64,000 nucleotides of DNA from positions 62,001 through 126,000 of the forward strand of contig JAKIUF010000001.1 of assembly GCA_021647705.1 (NCBI GenBank), in the 5' to 3' direction. The notes beneath the pieces are model-generated. The model made no database searches. It was not told the origin of the DNA and saw only the letters and a list, made by a program, of their open reading frames with translations. Below are positions 53,662-62,930 of the stretch, piece by piece. The stretch is from Gammaproteobacteria bacterium (GTDB lineage Bacteria > Pseudomonadota > Gammaproteobacteria > SZUA-152). The position numbers and the translations under genes are program-made. Position 1 is the first letter of the stretch; each line of letters opens with the position of its first letter.

Positions 53662-54891
53662 ATGAATCATTTATCACGTATTTTTCTACCCGCTGCGGTG
53701 TTGGGTCTCGGTATTTTTTCCGGTTTGATGTTGATGGCTACCGGACCGGAAGCGACACTGCGCTCGCCAATTCCTGCATTGCCGGTTGTGGAAACACACA
53801 TAGTGCAGCCGCAAAACTATCAGGTGTTGTTGCGCACTCAGGGTACGGTAACGCCACGCACACAGAGTACGCTGATTCCAGAAGTGGCGGGACGTATTGT
53901 TTCCATTGCCACCAATTTTCGTAATGGGGGTTCGTTCGCTGTTGGTGAAACTCTGCTGGTGATCGCTCCGACGGATTACGAGAATGCCATCATTATTGCC
54001 CGTGCCGATCTGGCCCGGGCTCATCTGGCTTTAGAGCAGAAAAAGGCATTGGCACGAAACGCACTGAATGACTGGAAAAAACTGGGTCGTACGGAGCAAC
54101 CTACTGATCTGACACTGTACAAGCCGCAAGTTGCCAGTGCCCGCGCCGACATGGCCGCTGCCGAGGCACATTTACAGCAGGCTGAAACCAATCTGGCGCG
54201 TACCAGAATTCGTGCGCCTTATGCGGGACGGGTGCTGGAGAAAAAGGTGGATGTGGGACAGTACGTTGCTCCCGGTACTGTGGCAGCCACCATTTATGCC
54301 ATGGATGCTGCCGAAGTGCGTTTACCGTTGACTGACAGCCAATTGGCATTTGTGGATTTGCCCGGTTTTGGTGAGCAAAACAGCAAACACCAGGCTGCCG
54401 TCACACTCCGTCATCGTGTGGGTAACAGGGTGTACCAATGGCAGGGGCGGTTAGTGCGTACCGATGGCGCTATTGATACCGCCAGTCGTCAATTGTTTGT
54501 AGTGGCACAAATTGATAACCCTTTTCAATATAAAAAACAGTATCAAAAGCAGAGCAATGGCAATGTCCCACCCTTAAACATTGGCCAGTTTGTGGAGGCG
54601 AACATTCAGGGACAGCAATTGCAGGATGTGTTTGTGCTGCCGCGTTCAGCCGTGGAGATTGGCAACACGGTGTTGATGGTGAAAAAAGACGGACGTATTG
54701 AACGTCGTGCGGTACAGGTGGTTTTACGCAGAGGCGAACAAGTTATCGTTAGCGCAGGTTTGCAGGCCGGGGAACGCATTTCTCTGACACCTATGCCCTT
54801 TGCCCATGAAGATACTGTCGTTGCTGTTTTTGGTGAAAAAAGCAGTGAAGACAATATTGCCTATTCCACAGTGCCCGCCCTGGAGCGCTAA
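53662..54891 (+). CDS. RND efflux periplasmic adaptor (membrane fusion protein, 409 aa)
   Basis: HlyD/AcrA-type adaptor. An N-terminal membrane anchor (about residues 5-26) precedes the paired lipoyl half-domains (VTPRTQSTLIPEVAGRIVSI and RIRAPYAGRVLEKKVDVGQYV) around a coiled-coil hairpin, then beta-barrel and membrane-proximal domains. Length is normal. It pairs with the pump gene 92 bases downstream. No outer-membrane factor is in the window. Substrate unknown. Confidence 0.92.
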   Translation: MNHLSRIFLPAAVLGLGIFSGLMLMATGPEATLRSPIPALPVVETHIVQPQNYQVLLRTQGTVTPRTQSTLIPEVAGRIVSIATNFRNGGSFAVGETLLVIAPTDYENAIIIARADLARAHLALEQKKALARNALNDWKKLGRTEQPTDLTLYKPQVASARADMAAAEAHLQQAETNLARTRIRAPYAGRVLEKKVDVGQYVAPGTVAATIYAMDAAEVRLPLTDSQLAFVDLPGFGEQNSKHQAAVTLRHRVGNRVYQWQGRLVRTDGAIDTASRQLFVVAQIDNPFQYKKQYQKQSNGNVPPLNIGQFVEANIQGQQLQDVFVLPRSAVEIGNTVLMVKKDGRIERRAVQVVLRRGEQVIVSAGLQAGERISLTPMPFAHEDTVVAVFGEKSSEDNIAYSTVPALER

Positions 54892-54983
54892 TTCACGTCT
54901 CTTGCCAGAGTCTGAAAGTACAGTATGTTGAAACCGGTTTTTTATGTCACTGAAATTTGTCTGCTGAGAGACATGGGTTAAGC

Positions 54984-57900
54984 ATGTACGGCATGATCAA
55001 CTGGTTTGTTCGTAACCCGGTGGCAGCCAATCTGTTGATGGTGATCATTCTCGCGCTGGGCGCATATGCAACATTTAATCGTGTTCTGCTGGAAGAGTTT
55101 CCATCATTTGAAAGCGACATGGTGAGCATCGGCCTTACATACCGGGGTGCAACGCCCATTGAGATGGAACAGTCACTGGTGATTCGTGTCGAGGAAGCCA
55201 TCATCAGCCTTGATGGCATCAGAAAAATAACCTCAGTGGCGGATGAAGGCAGGGCACGCATTCGTGTCGAAGTGCTCAAGGGTATTGATCCACATAAACT
55301 GCTGAAGGATATCAAGGCACGGGTGGATGCTATCACCACCTTTCCTACTGGCGTGGAACGTGCCACATTCAACGTGGTGGAGTTTCGCCGTGCAGTCATC
55401 GGTGTGGTTGTGTCGGGCGAATTGTCGGAGCATGAGTTGCGCCGGTATGGTGAGGAAGTGCGCGATGAACTCGCCGCCTTGCCAATGTTGAATCAGGTGG
55501 AATTGAATGCGGTGCGCTCGCCGGAAATCAGCATCGAACTGAGTGAGCAGGCGTTGAATCGCTACGGGTTGACCTTTGATGCTGTTGTGCAGGCTATTCA
55601 ACGCTCATCAGTGGATTTGCCGGCCGGTTCCATTCGTACCGAGGGCGGTGAGATTTTATTACGCACCCAGGGACAAGCCTATGGCAGTGATGATTTTGCC
55701 GCCATTGTATTACGTGCGCGCGCCGATGGTTCACGACTCACGCTGGGCGACGTGGCACGTATTGTTGATGGTTTTGAACAGAACCCGTTGGCTATGAATT
55801 TTGATGGCAAACCCGGTGTGCTGGTCAAAGTGTTTCGTACTGGTGAGCAAAGTACGCTGATTATTGGCCAGGTGGTCAAGGATTACATCACCGGAAAAAA
55901 TGCACAGTTGCCAGTCAATGTATCGCTGGGACAATGGCAGGATCGTTCACACATCGTCAAGATGCGTTTGCAGACGCTGCTGAACAGTGCCTGGCAGGGT
56001 GGGTTGCTGATCTTTCTTATTCTGGCGCTGTTTCTGCGTCTCTCGGTGGCGCTGTGGGTGTGCGTGGGTATTCCCATCAGTTTTATGGGCGCGCTATGGT
56101 TGATGCCGGAACTGGGTGTCACCATCAATATCATCAGCCTGTTTGCGTTTATTCTGGTACTGGGCATTGTGGTGGATGATGCCATTGTTACCAGCGAAAA
56201 TATTTTCAGCCATCTCAAACGTTCAGAAGATCCGGTGGAGGCAGCCGTGCGCGGCGCACAGGAAGTTTCTGTGCCAGTGACTTTCGGTTTGCTGACGACC
56301 ATAGTGGCTTTTACGCCACTGTTGTTTGTGGATGGGTATCGTGGGCTGATTTTTGCGCAGATTCCCACCATTGTGATTCCGGTGTTGTTGTTTTCCTGGA
56401 TAGAATCCAAACTGATATTGCCCGCGCACCTGCGTCATGTACGCATTGAATATCAACAGAAAAAATTCAATCCATTATCGCATCTGCAACGCAAAGTGGC
56501 GAATGGATTGGAATATGTGGTCATACATTTTTACCAGCCACTATTGGCTGCTGCAATACGGCAGCGTTATTTAACACTGGCACTTTTTATTGCTGTATCG
56601 TTTGTGGTGGTCAGCTTTGCCATGAGTGGCCGTTATGCATTTATTTTTTTTCCGCGCGTGGAAAGTGAAATTGCGTACGCCACCCTGGTGATGCAGCCCG
56701 GCACATCCGAGCAGGTGACCGCACAGCACCTGAATACCATGGCTCAAGCTGCCGAAGTGCTGCGTGAACGCTACGTGGATAGCGAGGGCCATTCAGTGAT
56801 CAGCAACATCATGATCAACACCGGCTGGAGTGGCGGTGGCGGTACGCCATCGACCAATGGCAGCGAGAGTGGATTGCCACCAGTGGGCAGTGCCGAACTG
56901 GGGCAGGTGAGTTTGGCACTGGTACCGCCGGAAGAACGAAAAATGGCAGTATCGACCCGCGAGCTGGTGCATGCCTGGCGTCGCGCCGTGGGCGAAATTC
57001 CGGGAGCCAAAGGGCTGACGTATCGTGCCGAGATCGGTCGCGGCGGTGACCCCATCGACGTGCAGCTTGCCGGACGGGACTTTGCCGTGCTGACGGAAAT
57101 TGCGGACGTGGTGCGTACCCAGTTGCGCCAGTATCCGGGAGTGTACGATATTCGCGACAGCTTCAAAGATGGCAAACCGGAAATCAAACTCACAGTGCGA
57201 CCCGAAGCGGAATTGCTGGGATTGTCTACGAGTGAGCTGGGAAGACAAGTACAGCAGGCTTTTCTGGGTGCCGAGGCGCAGCGTATTCAACGAGGTCGCG
57301 ACGATGTACGGGTGATGGTACGTTACCCCGAAGTTGAGCGTCGTGACCTGGGCAGTCTTGACACCATGCGTATTCGCACAGCCGACGGCACGCAGGTGCC
57401 ATTTGGTAATGTCGCGGCAGTGGAAATGGGTCATGGTTTTTCCAGTATTCGACGTGTTGATCGGCAGCGGGTGGTAAATGTGACCGCCGATCTTGACAAA
57501 GAAACCACCGATGCCCGTGCGATTACGGATGACTTGCGACGATTCATGGATGGGCTACTGCTGGGATATCCTGGTGTGTCCTACAGTCTCGAAGGTGAGC
57601 AACGTGAACAAGGTGAGACTTTTGGCAGTCTTATCGCAGGCGCGATTTTTACTTTGTTTGCCATTTACGCATTGTTAGCTATTCCGTTTCGTTCCTACGT
57701 GCAACCATTACTGGTGTTGATTGTGATCCCGTTCAGCATTGTCGGCGCGTTGCTGGGGCATATGGTAATGGGGCTGAGTCTCAATGTTCTGAGTGTCCTG
57801 GGCATGTTGGCACTGGCGGGTGTGGTGGTTAATGACAGTCTGGTACTGGTGGACTGGATCAATCGCAAACGCCGTGAAGGCATGCGGCTGGATGAGGCGC

Positions 57901-58163
57901 TACGCACCGCCGGAGGAGCACGTTTCCGCCCCATCCTGCTGACCTCACTCACAACGTTTGCAGGACTGACGCCACTGTTGCTGGACAAAAGTACCCAGGC
58001 ACAGTTTTTGATTCCCATGGCTGTGTCATTGGGGTTTGGCATTTTGTACGCGACGTTTTTAACATTACTGTTAATTCCCACAGGTTATCGAATTCTGGAA
58101 GATATGAAGCAGGGTGTCCGGCGGTTGTGGGTTGTTACCCCGAATGTCTATCGAGATAAATAA
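54984..58163 (+). CDS. RND efflux pump permease, AcrB-like (1059 aa)
   Basis: Proton-driven inner-membrane exporter. The N-terminal helix is MINWFVRNPVAANLLMVI, and the TM4 proton-relay segment FAFILVLGIVVDDAIVTSENIF carries the Asp-Asp pair. Twelve predicted helices and two large periplasmic loops are seen. It is closer to the general HAE-type pumps of environmental bacteria than to CusA, with no metal motifs. ATG at 54984 chosen; TTG at 54957 and ATG at 54993 are alternatives, and none has a strong ribosome site. Confidence 0.92.
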   Translation: MYGMINWFVRNPVAANLLMVIILALGAYATFNRVLLEEFPSFESDMVSIGLTYRGATPIEMEQSLVIRVEEAIISLDGIRKITSVADEGRARIRVEVLKGIDPHKLLKDIKARVDAITTFPTGVERATFNVVEFRRAVIGVVVSGELSEHELRRYGEEVRDELAALPMLNQVELNAVRSPEISIELSEQALNRYGLTFDAVVQAIQRSSVDLPAGSIRTEGGEILLRTQGQAYGSDDFAAIVLRARADGSRLTLGDVARIVDGFEQNPLAMNFDGKPGVLVKVFRTGEQSTLIIGQVVKDYITGKNAQLPVNVSLGQWQDRSHIVKMRLQTLLNSAWQGGLLIFLILALFLRLSVALWVCVGIPISFMGALWLMPELGVTINIISLFAFILVLGIVVDDAIVTSENIFSHLKRSEDPVEAAVRGAQEVSVPVTFGLLTTIVAFTPLLFVDGYRGLIFAQIPTIVIPVLLFSWIESKLILPAHLRHVRIEYQQKKFNPLSHLQRKVANGLEYVVIHFYQPLLAAAIRQRYLTLALFIAVSFVVVSFAMSGRYAFIFFPRVESEIAYATLVMQPGTSEQVTAQHLNTMAQAAEVLRERYVDSEGHSVISNIMINTGWSGGGGTPSTNGSESGLPPVGSAELGQVSLALVPPEERKMAVSTRELVHAWRRAVGEIPGAKGLTYRAEIGRGGDPIDVQLAGRDFAVLTEIADVVRTQLRQYPGVYDIRDSFKDGKPEIKLTVRPEAELLGLSTSELGRQVQQAFLGAEAQRIQRGRDDVRVMVRYPEVERRDLGSLDTMRIRTADGTQVPFGNVAAVEMGHGFSSIRRVDRQRVVNVTADLDKETTDARAITDDLRRFMDGLLLGYPGVSYSLEGEQREQGETFGSLIAGAIFTLFAIYALLAIPFRSYVQPLLVLIVIPFSIVGALLGHMVMGLSLNVLSVLGMLALAGVVVNDSLVLVDWINRKRREGMRLDEALRTAGGARFRPILLTSLTTFAGLTPLLLDKSTQAQFLIPMAVSLGFGILYATFLTLLLIPTGYRILEDMKQGVRRLWVVTPNVYRDK

Positions 58164-58262
58164 TGTTAACAAACCTTATGGAAGCAATTGAGTAACCGTT
58201 TTCATTGGAATAAACATCCGTGTTCTGTCATTGTATTTATCGCGTTTTTTGAAACCATATTT

Positions 58263-58580
58263 TTAATAGAACTGCTTTGCACTATCGTTCCAACAGTCAG
58301 TGATAATTGTGTAAACTTTTATATGAGCATTTACTTCCGATAAATACTCAAGTGCCTTTATAAGGGTGACTTTCCTCAATCCGTGACCATGAAATTCTGT
58401 ATGTACAGCAAAATGAGCAAGAAGAAATACAGGTACAGGATAAAGTGGAAGTTTTTTTGCCAATGTTTCTGGTAGCATTTTCTGCTGATAAAGCTGGGAT
58501 TTGCCGTATAGAATGGGTTTGTCGGGTTGTAAAAATCGCAAACCGAGCCCCGTCAGATCGCCAAAACCCCGATAAATATA
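58263..58580 (-). pseudogene. Remnant of a TacT-like GNAT toxin gene
   Basis: The open frame encodes only the central part of a type II GNAT toxin: LPLYPVPVFLLAHFAVHTEFHGHGL, an LIKAL helix and the WNDSAKQFY end. The N-terminal third is absent and the frame stops right after QFY. The acetyl-CoA loop is altered (HGHGLRK). No ribbon-helix-helix antitoxin gene is adjacent. The 5' side ends against the promoter of the toxin-antitoxin module next door. The rest of the 58164-58620 gap has no gene. Confidence 0.7.
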
Positions 58581-58593
58581 TTATCTTTTAAGA

Positions 58594-58612
58594 TATACGC
58601 CAATGGCGTATA
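58594..58612 (+). promoter_or_regulatory. Palindromic operator overlapping the toxin-antitoxin promoter
   Basis: TATACGCCA-A-TGGCGTATA is a perfect odd palindrome. Its right arm overlaps a -10 element TATACT at 58609-58614. It ends 8 bases before the toxin start; autoregulation by the antitoxin is expected. Confidence 0.8.
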
Positions 58613-58620
58613 CTTGTGCT

Positions 58621-58941
58621 ATGATTATTATTGAATCTACGATATTCACTCGATTAATTACTGAGCTGCTGAGCGATGAAGAATACGCTTCCTTCCAGGA
58701 GGTGTTGGTTGGTCGCCCCGATATGGGAGATTTAATTACCGGTGGCGGTGGTTTAAGAAAGGTTCGCTGGCGGCTGGAAGGCCGAGGTAAAAGTGGTGGT
58801 ATACGGATAATTTATTATTGGGTTACGCAAGATGACCAGCTTCGCATGCTGTATGTTTACCCAAAGAACAAGCAGGTGGATTTAAGTAAACAGCAAGTGG
58901 CGACGTTACGCGATATTGTTAAGAGGTGGAACGATGGATGA
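58621..58941 (+). CDS. RelE/HigB-type toxin (106 aa)
   Basis: Probable mRNA interferase of the RelE/ParE superfamily, HigB2-like: SDEEYASFQEVLVGRPDMGDLITGGGGLRKVRWRLEGRGKSGGIRIIYYW is characteristic, with the basic Arg/Lys cluster that contacts RNA, then LYVYPKNKQVDLS. The ATG at 58621 fits the family start. Toxin-first order with the antitoxin overlapping by 8 bases is the HigBA arrangement. Confidence 0.92.
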   Translation: MIIIESTIFTRLITELLSDEEYASFQEVLVGRPDMGDLITGGGGLRKVRWRLEGRGKSGGIRIIYYWVTQDDQLRMLYVYPKNKQVDLSKQQVATLRDIVKRWNDG

Positions 58942-59224
58942 AAAAATGTTTACCGAGTTATTAGAGAGCGTGCAAGAGATGGACGCTATCCATAAAGGCA
59001 CGAAAAAACCTTCTCGTACGTTTGAGTTTCCAGAGCCGGAGGTAAAAACGATTCGGACAAAAACAGGGTTATCGCAAATGCAGTTTGCCAACTTGATTGG
59101 TGTGAGTAAGCGTACTTTGGAAAACTGGGAGCAGGGTCGTCGGCATCCGACAGGGCCCGCGAAAGCCCTTTTGAAAATCCTGGATGTTGATCCACATGGT
59201 GCGGTGCGTGCGTTGCATGGTTAA
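58934..59224 (+). CDS. HigA/NadS-type helix-turn-helix antitoxin (96 aa)
   Basis: Xre-family antitoxin. The N-terminal helical part contacts the toxin; the HTH TKTGLSQMQFANLIGVSKRTLENWEQGRRHPTGPAKALLKIL binds the operator. The ATG at 58934 (MDEKMF) overlaps the toxin end by 8 bases. It probably represses through the palindrome at 58594-58612. Confidence 0.93.
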   Translation: MDEKMFTELLESVQEMDAIHKGTKKPSRTFEFPEPEVKTIRTKTGLSQMQFANLIGVSKRTLENWEQGRRHPTGPAKALLKILDVDPHGAVRALHG

Positions 59225-59393
59225 TCGTCGAGCTATCACGATATTTTAAAAAAATGTGTCCAGGAGACTGTCGAGCATAGAAATCTACTGCGAAAAAGTT
59301 ATTTTTGCCCATTTTTTCGATCCTTTTCGTTGGTGTGAACAAAGGCACTCATTAATCACTGCCAGCCTGAAATGGAGCATTTTCTCACCACCC

Positions 59394-61556
59394 TTATTTC
59401 ACCACCGTCACTTTGATATTACCTTCTCGTCGCAAAACGTTAACTCCCACGTCGTTGTCGTAACGCTGAAGAAAAACATCAACCGAGGCAGTACCCACGG
59501 CGAGTTTTTTGATTTCCAGGGAGTCCAGCCAGGGTGGCAGCCAGGGTTTGCAAAAAGTAATTTGTGCTTGTGAGGTGTTGCTTATTTCTATGCCCAGGCA
59601 GGCTTGTAACAGGGCAAATACCACTGTGCTGGACCAGGCTTGTGGCGCACAGGCCAGCGGGTAAAGTGTTGGGCCTTCACCTTTGCGTTTGAGAAACCCG
59701 CAAAACAATTCCGGCATACGTCGCAGGTCAAGAAACAGGCTGGCTTCAAACAAACTGGTGAGTATTTGTGCCGCTTCTTTTCGGTAGCCGTAGCGGGCAA
59801 ATCCCAGGGCGACCATGGCGTTGTCATGGGGCCAAACGGCTCCATTGTGATACGACATAGGGTTGTAACGTTTTTCGGTAGTGGCAATGGTGCGTATCCC
59901 CCAGCCGGAATAACCGGTTTTGTCTAATAGGGTTTCGACGGTACGTTGGGCATGTTGCCGGGTGGCGATGCCACTGAACAGGGTATGCCCGGCATTGGAG
60001 GAGCGTACTTGGCAGAGGCGTTTGTCACCGTCCAATGCCAGTGCATAGGTACCCAGTTCCTCACACCAAAAGACATGGTTAAAATGTTTTTTCAAGGCGC
60101 GTGCCTTTTTCTCCAGTGCTTCGGCTTTGTTGTGTTTGTCTAACGCCAAGTAGAGTTTTGCGGCGCAGCACCAGGCATCATAAACATAAGCCTGAACTTC
60201 ACAAAGAGCGATGGCTCCGCTAGCGGCACTGCCATCGGCGTGAAATATCGAGTCGTCGGAATCTTTCCAACCTTGCTGTGACAGGCCTTTTTCATTTTGG
60301 CTGGCATATTCAAAAAAGCCGTCACCATCTTTGTCACCGTAGTTATCAATCCAGTCCAGTGCGGCTTCGATGTTTTGCCAGATGGAATCAATGAAAGCGC
60401 GATCCCCCGTGTGTTGATAATAAGCACCCGCCAGCACGACAAACAGCGGTGTTGCATCAATGGTGCCGTAATATTGCGCAAAGGGCACTTCACCCAGTGT
60501 GGACATTTCGCCGCCACGGGTTTCGTGCAGGATTTTGCCGGGTTCGGCTTCACGCAGGGGATCAATTTCGGTGGCCTGATTGGCGGCAAGAAAAGCCAAC
60601 ACGCCACGGGCAGTATTGGGGTTGATCCACAGTGAATGCAAAGCGGTGATAATGCCATCACGTCCAAACGGTGTGCTGAACCAGGGTACACCGGCGAAGG
60701 GGTAGGGACCGTAAGGTGTGTCGCTGATGAGCAGATTGAGATCCACCTGCGAGCGGTTCAGCCAGTCGTTGAATTGTTCATTGGAAGTATGAATGGCGCA
60801 GTGGTTTTCGCGTGCTGTTTTTAATTCAGCGGATAATTTTTGCAGGGCATCGAAGTAACTGGTGGTGGGTGTGGCACTCTGGCTCGCATTACATTGGATG
60901 TTGATATAAATGTCTTTGTCTTCGCCGGGGGCGAGCGCCACTTCAAAATGGGCGTTGTTATTGCTGATACTGGCATTGGCATTCTCCAGCTGAATGTAGG
61001 TGTGGCGAGTGATGTTATCCAGACCGGTGTACGCCAGGGTGATGGTTTGTTGTTGTCCATCCACCTCCACGGGCAGGCAATGGCCGCGTGCTTCGCGTTG
61101 CTTGCCGCGTACTTCAAAAATGTCGGCGAAGTCGGCATCGAAGGCCAGTGCAAAGGGAAGATTGATGGCCGAGGCTCCGTAGTTGCACAGGCGCAGGTGT
61201 TCGTAGCAGGTGTCCTGGTAGAGCAGTTTGGCACGAAATACATGCACGGTATCGATATGCACTATGGGTGTGTTTGCGTCGTTGACTATTTCCGGGATCG
61301 TCAGGTCAACGGTGAGCAGGCTGTTGTCTTGTTTGAGTGTTGAGTTCAGTAGCACCGGGCGACGGCCATCGGCCAGCCGCAGGTCCAGTTGCGACAAAAA
61401 CCGGGTATCTTGATGGTAAATTCCCTGTTCACTGTGCCCCTGGGCATGAATGTCGCCGTAGCGATCAAACACAGCAAAACTGTTGCCGTGTTTGAGTACC
61501 AGGGTGCGGTCATCCAGTGAGCAACTGCCGGTCTGGATGATGTCGTCATTACTCAC
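59394..61556 (-). CDS. Glycogen debranching enzyme / amylo-alpha-1,6-glucosidase (720 aa)
   Basis: Bacterial-archaeal type debranching protein. The N-terminal domain (about residues 1-300) contains LKHGNSFAVFDRYGDIHAQG and YHQDTRFLSQLDLRL. The C-terminal (alpha/alpha)6 barrel contains VPWFSTPFGRDGIITALHSLW, a DWIDNYGDKDGDGFFEY segment and YHNGAVWPHDNAMVALG, where the glycosidase acids lie. It is coupled by an ATGA overlap to a glycosyltransferase gene, a pairing suggesting joint work on a glucan or trehalose-type store. Confidence 0.9.
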   Translation of the reverse strand: MSNDDIIQTGSCSLDDRTLVLKHGNSFAVFDRYGDIHAQGHSEQGIYHQDTRFLSQLDLRLADGRRPVLLNSTLKQDNSLLTVDLTIPEIVNDANTPIVHIDTVHVFRAKLLYQDTCYEHLRLCNYGASAINLPFALAFDADFADIFEVRGKQREARGHCLPVEVDGQQQTITLAYTGLDNITRHTYIQLENANASISNNNAHFEVALAPGEDKDIYINIQCNASQSATPTTSYFDALQKLSAELKTARENHCAIHTSNEQFNDWLNRSQVDLNLLISDTPYGPYPFAGVPWFSTPFGRDGIITALHSLWINPNTARGVLAFLAANQATEIDPLREAEPGKILHETRGGEMSTLGEVPFAQYYGTIDATPLFVVLAGAYYQHTGDRAFIDSIWQNIEAALDWIDNYGDKDGDGFFEYASQNEKGLSQQGWKDSDDSIFHADGSAASGAIALCEVQAYVYDAWCCAAKLYLALDKHNKAEALEKKARALKKHFNHVFWCEELGTYALALDGDKRLCQVRSSNAGHTLFSGIATRQHAQRTVETLLDKTGYSGWGIRTIATTEKRYNPMSYHNGAVWPHDNAMVALGFARYGYRKEAAQILTSLFEASLFLDLRRMPELFCGFLKRKGEGPTLYPLACAPQAWSSTVVFALLQACLGIEISNTSQAQITFCKPWLPPWLDSLEIKKLAVGTASVDVFLQRYDNDVGVNVLRREGNIKVTVVK

Positions 61557-62701
61557 AGGCTGCTTGTCCGATCAGTGAAAGTGACTGCGGTTGTTAACGT
61601 GTCATCAGTGGTTGTGATCAGGTTTTGTAGGGCGTGGTTTGTGGTCTCTGGACGTTTTTTGTGCAATTCATCTTTTTGCTGTTGGCGGATTTGTTGCTCG
61701 TAAAGGCGCAGGTAACTTTGAGTCATGCGTTGTGATGAGAAACGTTGTTCAAAAACACGGCGGCATTGTTGGCGGTCGATGGTATCCAGTTGGCCAACGG
61801 CGTGGATGGCTTCCTGCTGTGTGTTGACGATAAATCCGCTGACTCCGTGTTCTATTACTTCGGGTACTGCGCCGCGATTATAGGCGATCACCGGTGTGCC
61901 GCAGGCCATGGCTTCGGTCATTACCAGTCCAAAGGGTTCCGGCCAACTGATGGGAAACAGTAGGGCGCTGGCATTGCCGAGGAAGTCTTGTTTTTGCGCG
62001 TCGTTAATCTCGCCAATGAATTCGACACCAGACTGCTTCAATAATGGTTGAATGGTTTTCGCGAAATAATGTTTATCCACCAGATCGACCTTGGCGGCAA
62101 TTTTTAATTTGCGTCCCGTCTGTCGGGCAATGTTGATGGCTTCATCGATGCCTTTTTCCGGGGAGGCACGCCCCAGAAAGGCCAGGTAATCCTCCGCTTT
62201 GGCGCGATATTGGTAGAGGTCGAGAGGCAGGCCGTTGTAGACCGTGCCCTGCCAGTTGGCATAGGGCAGGGGTTCGCGTTGCGAGTCAGAAATGGAGACC
62301 ACGGGAATTTCATGAAATTCACGATTCAGCCCTTCCAGTTCCGCGATGTCCAGGCGGCCATGCTGGGTGGTGATGTGCGGTGTTGTTAATCGGCGTCCCA
62401 GGGGGAAATGTTGATAACCGGTATGAAAGTGAATGATGTCAAAGTCAGCTGCCCGCCGGTAAAGCTCTTCAAACATGACCAGGTGGTGTGCCGGTGACTC
62501 CTGGCAGGCATCGAGCCGCAAGGCGTGTTTGCAGGGAGCGATGAGTCGTGCCGAGGTTACCGAGTCTCCGCTGGCAAACAGAGTGACATCATGGCCCTGA
62601 GCCACCAGTTCTTCTGTCAAATAGGAAACGATGCGTTCAATACCGCCGTACTGCCGGGGAGGTACGCTTTCGATAAGAGGGGAAACCTGGGCTATTTTCA
62701 T
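61553..62701 (-). CDS. Family 4-type (GT-B) glycosyltransferase (382 aa)
   Basis: Nucleotide-sugar-dependent transferase. The N-terminal acceptor domain starts MKIAQVSPLIESVPPRQYGGIERIV. The donor domain has FLGRASPEKGIDEAI and the EPFGLVMTEAMACGTPVIAYNRGAVPEV signature with the E-x7-E pair. Length is normal apart from a polar C-terminal tail of about 40 residues rich in Gln/Thr. First gene of a two-gene unit with the debranching enzyme. Donor and acceptor are not determined. Confidence 0.9.
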   Translation of the reverse strand: MKIAQVSPLIESVPPRQYGGIERIVSYLTEELVAQGHDVTLFASGDSVTSARLIAPCKHALRLDACQESPAHHLVMFEELYRRAADFDIIHFHTGYQHFPLGRRLTTPHITTQHGRLDIAELEGLNREFHEIPVVSISDSQREPLPYANWQGTVYNGLPLDLYQYRAKAEDYLAFLGRASPEKGIDEAINIARQTGRKLKIAAKVDLVDKHYFAKTIQPLLKQSGVEFIGEINDAQKQDFLGNASALLFPISWPEPFGLVMTEAMACGTPVIAYNRGAVPEVIEHGVSGFIVNTQQEAIHAVGQLDTIDRQQCRRVFEQRFSSQRMTQSYLRLYEQQIRQQQKDELHKKRPETTNHALQNLITTTDDTLTTAVTFTDRTSSL

Positions 62702-62930
62702 CGTGTGCTTTTCCTTGTCAGCGGGACTGCCCGGTTACGCGCGACGACTTTACGTTCCCGGACAGGCTTCTATAGGGGAGGCTATGCAAATTTCTTCAGC
62801 CAATGGTTTATTCGTTGGCTAATTGTAGTTCGTTTTCCTGGATTTCAAGGCAGGTTCCCGGATTTTGTGGTTTTTTTGGAGAAATTCTGCAAAAAAAGAA
62901 ATAAGTGGAAGAGGGTGTTGTGGGACCGAC

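Noticed and set aside
60840-61343. Antisense open frame of 167 codons within the debranching-enzyme gene
   Set aside because: It is explained by the codon bias of the real gene on the other strand; the translation has low-complexity Val/Gly/Ala runs without family features.
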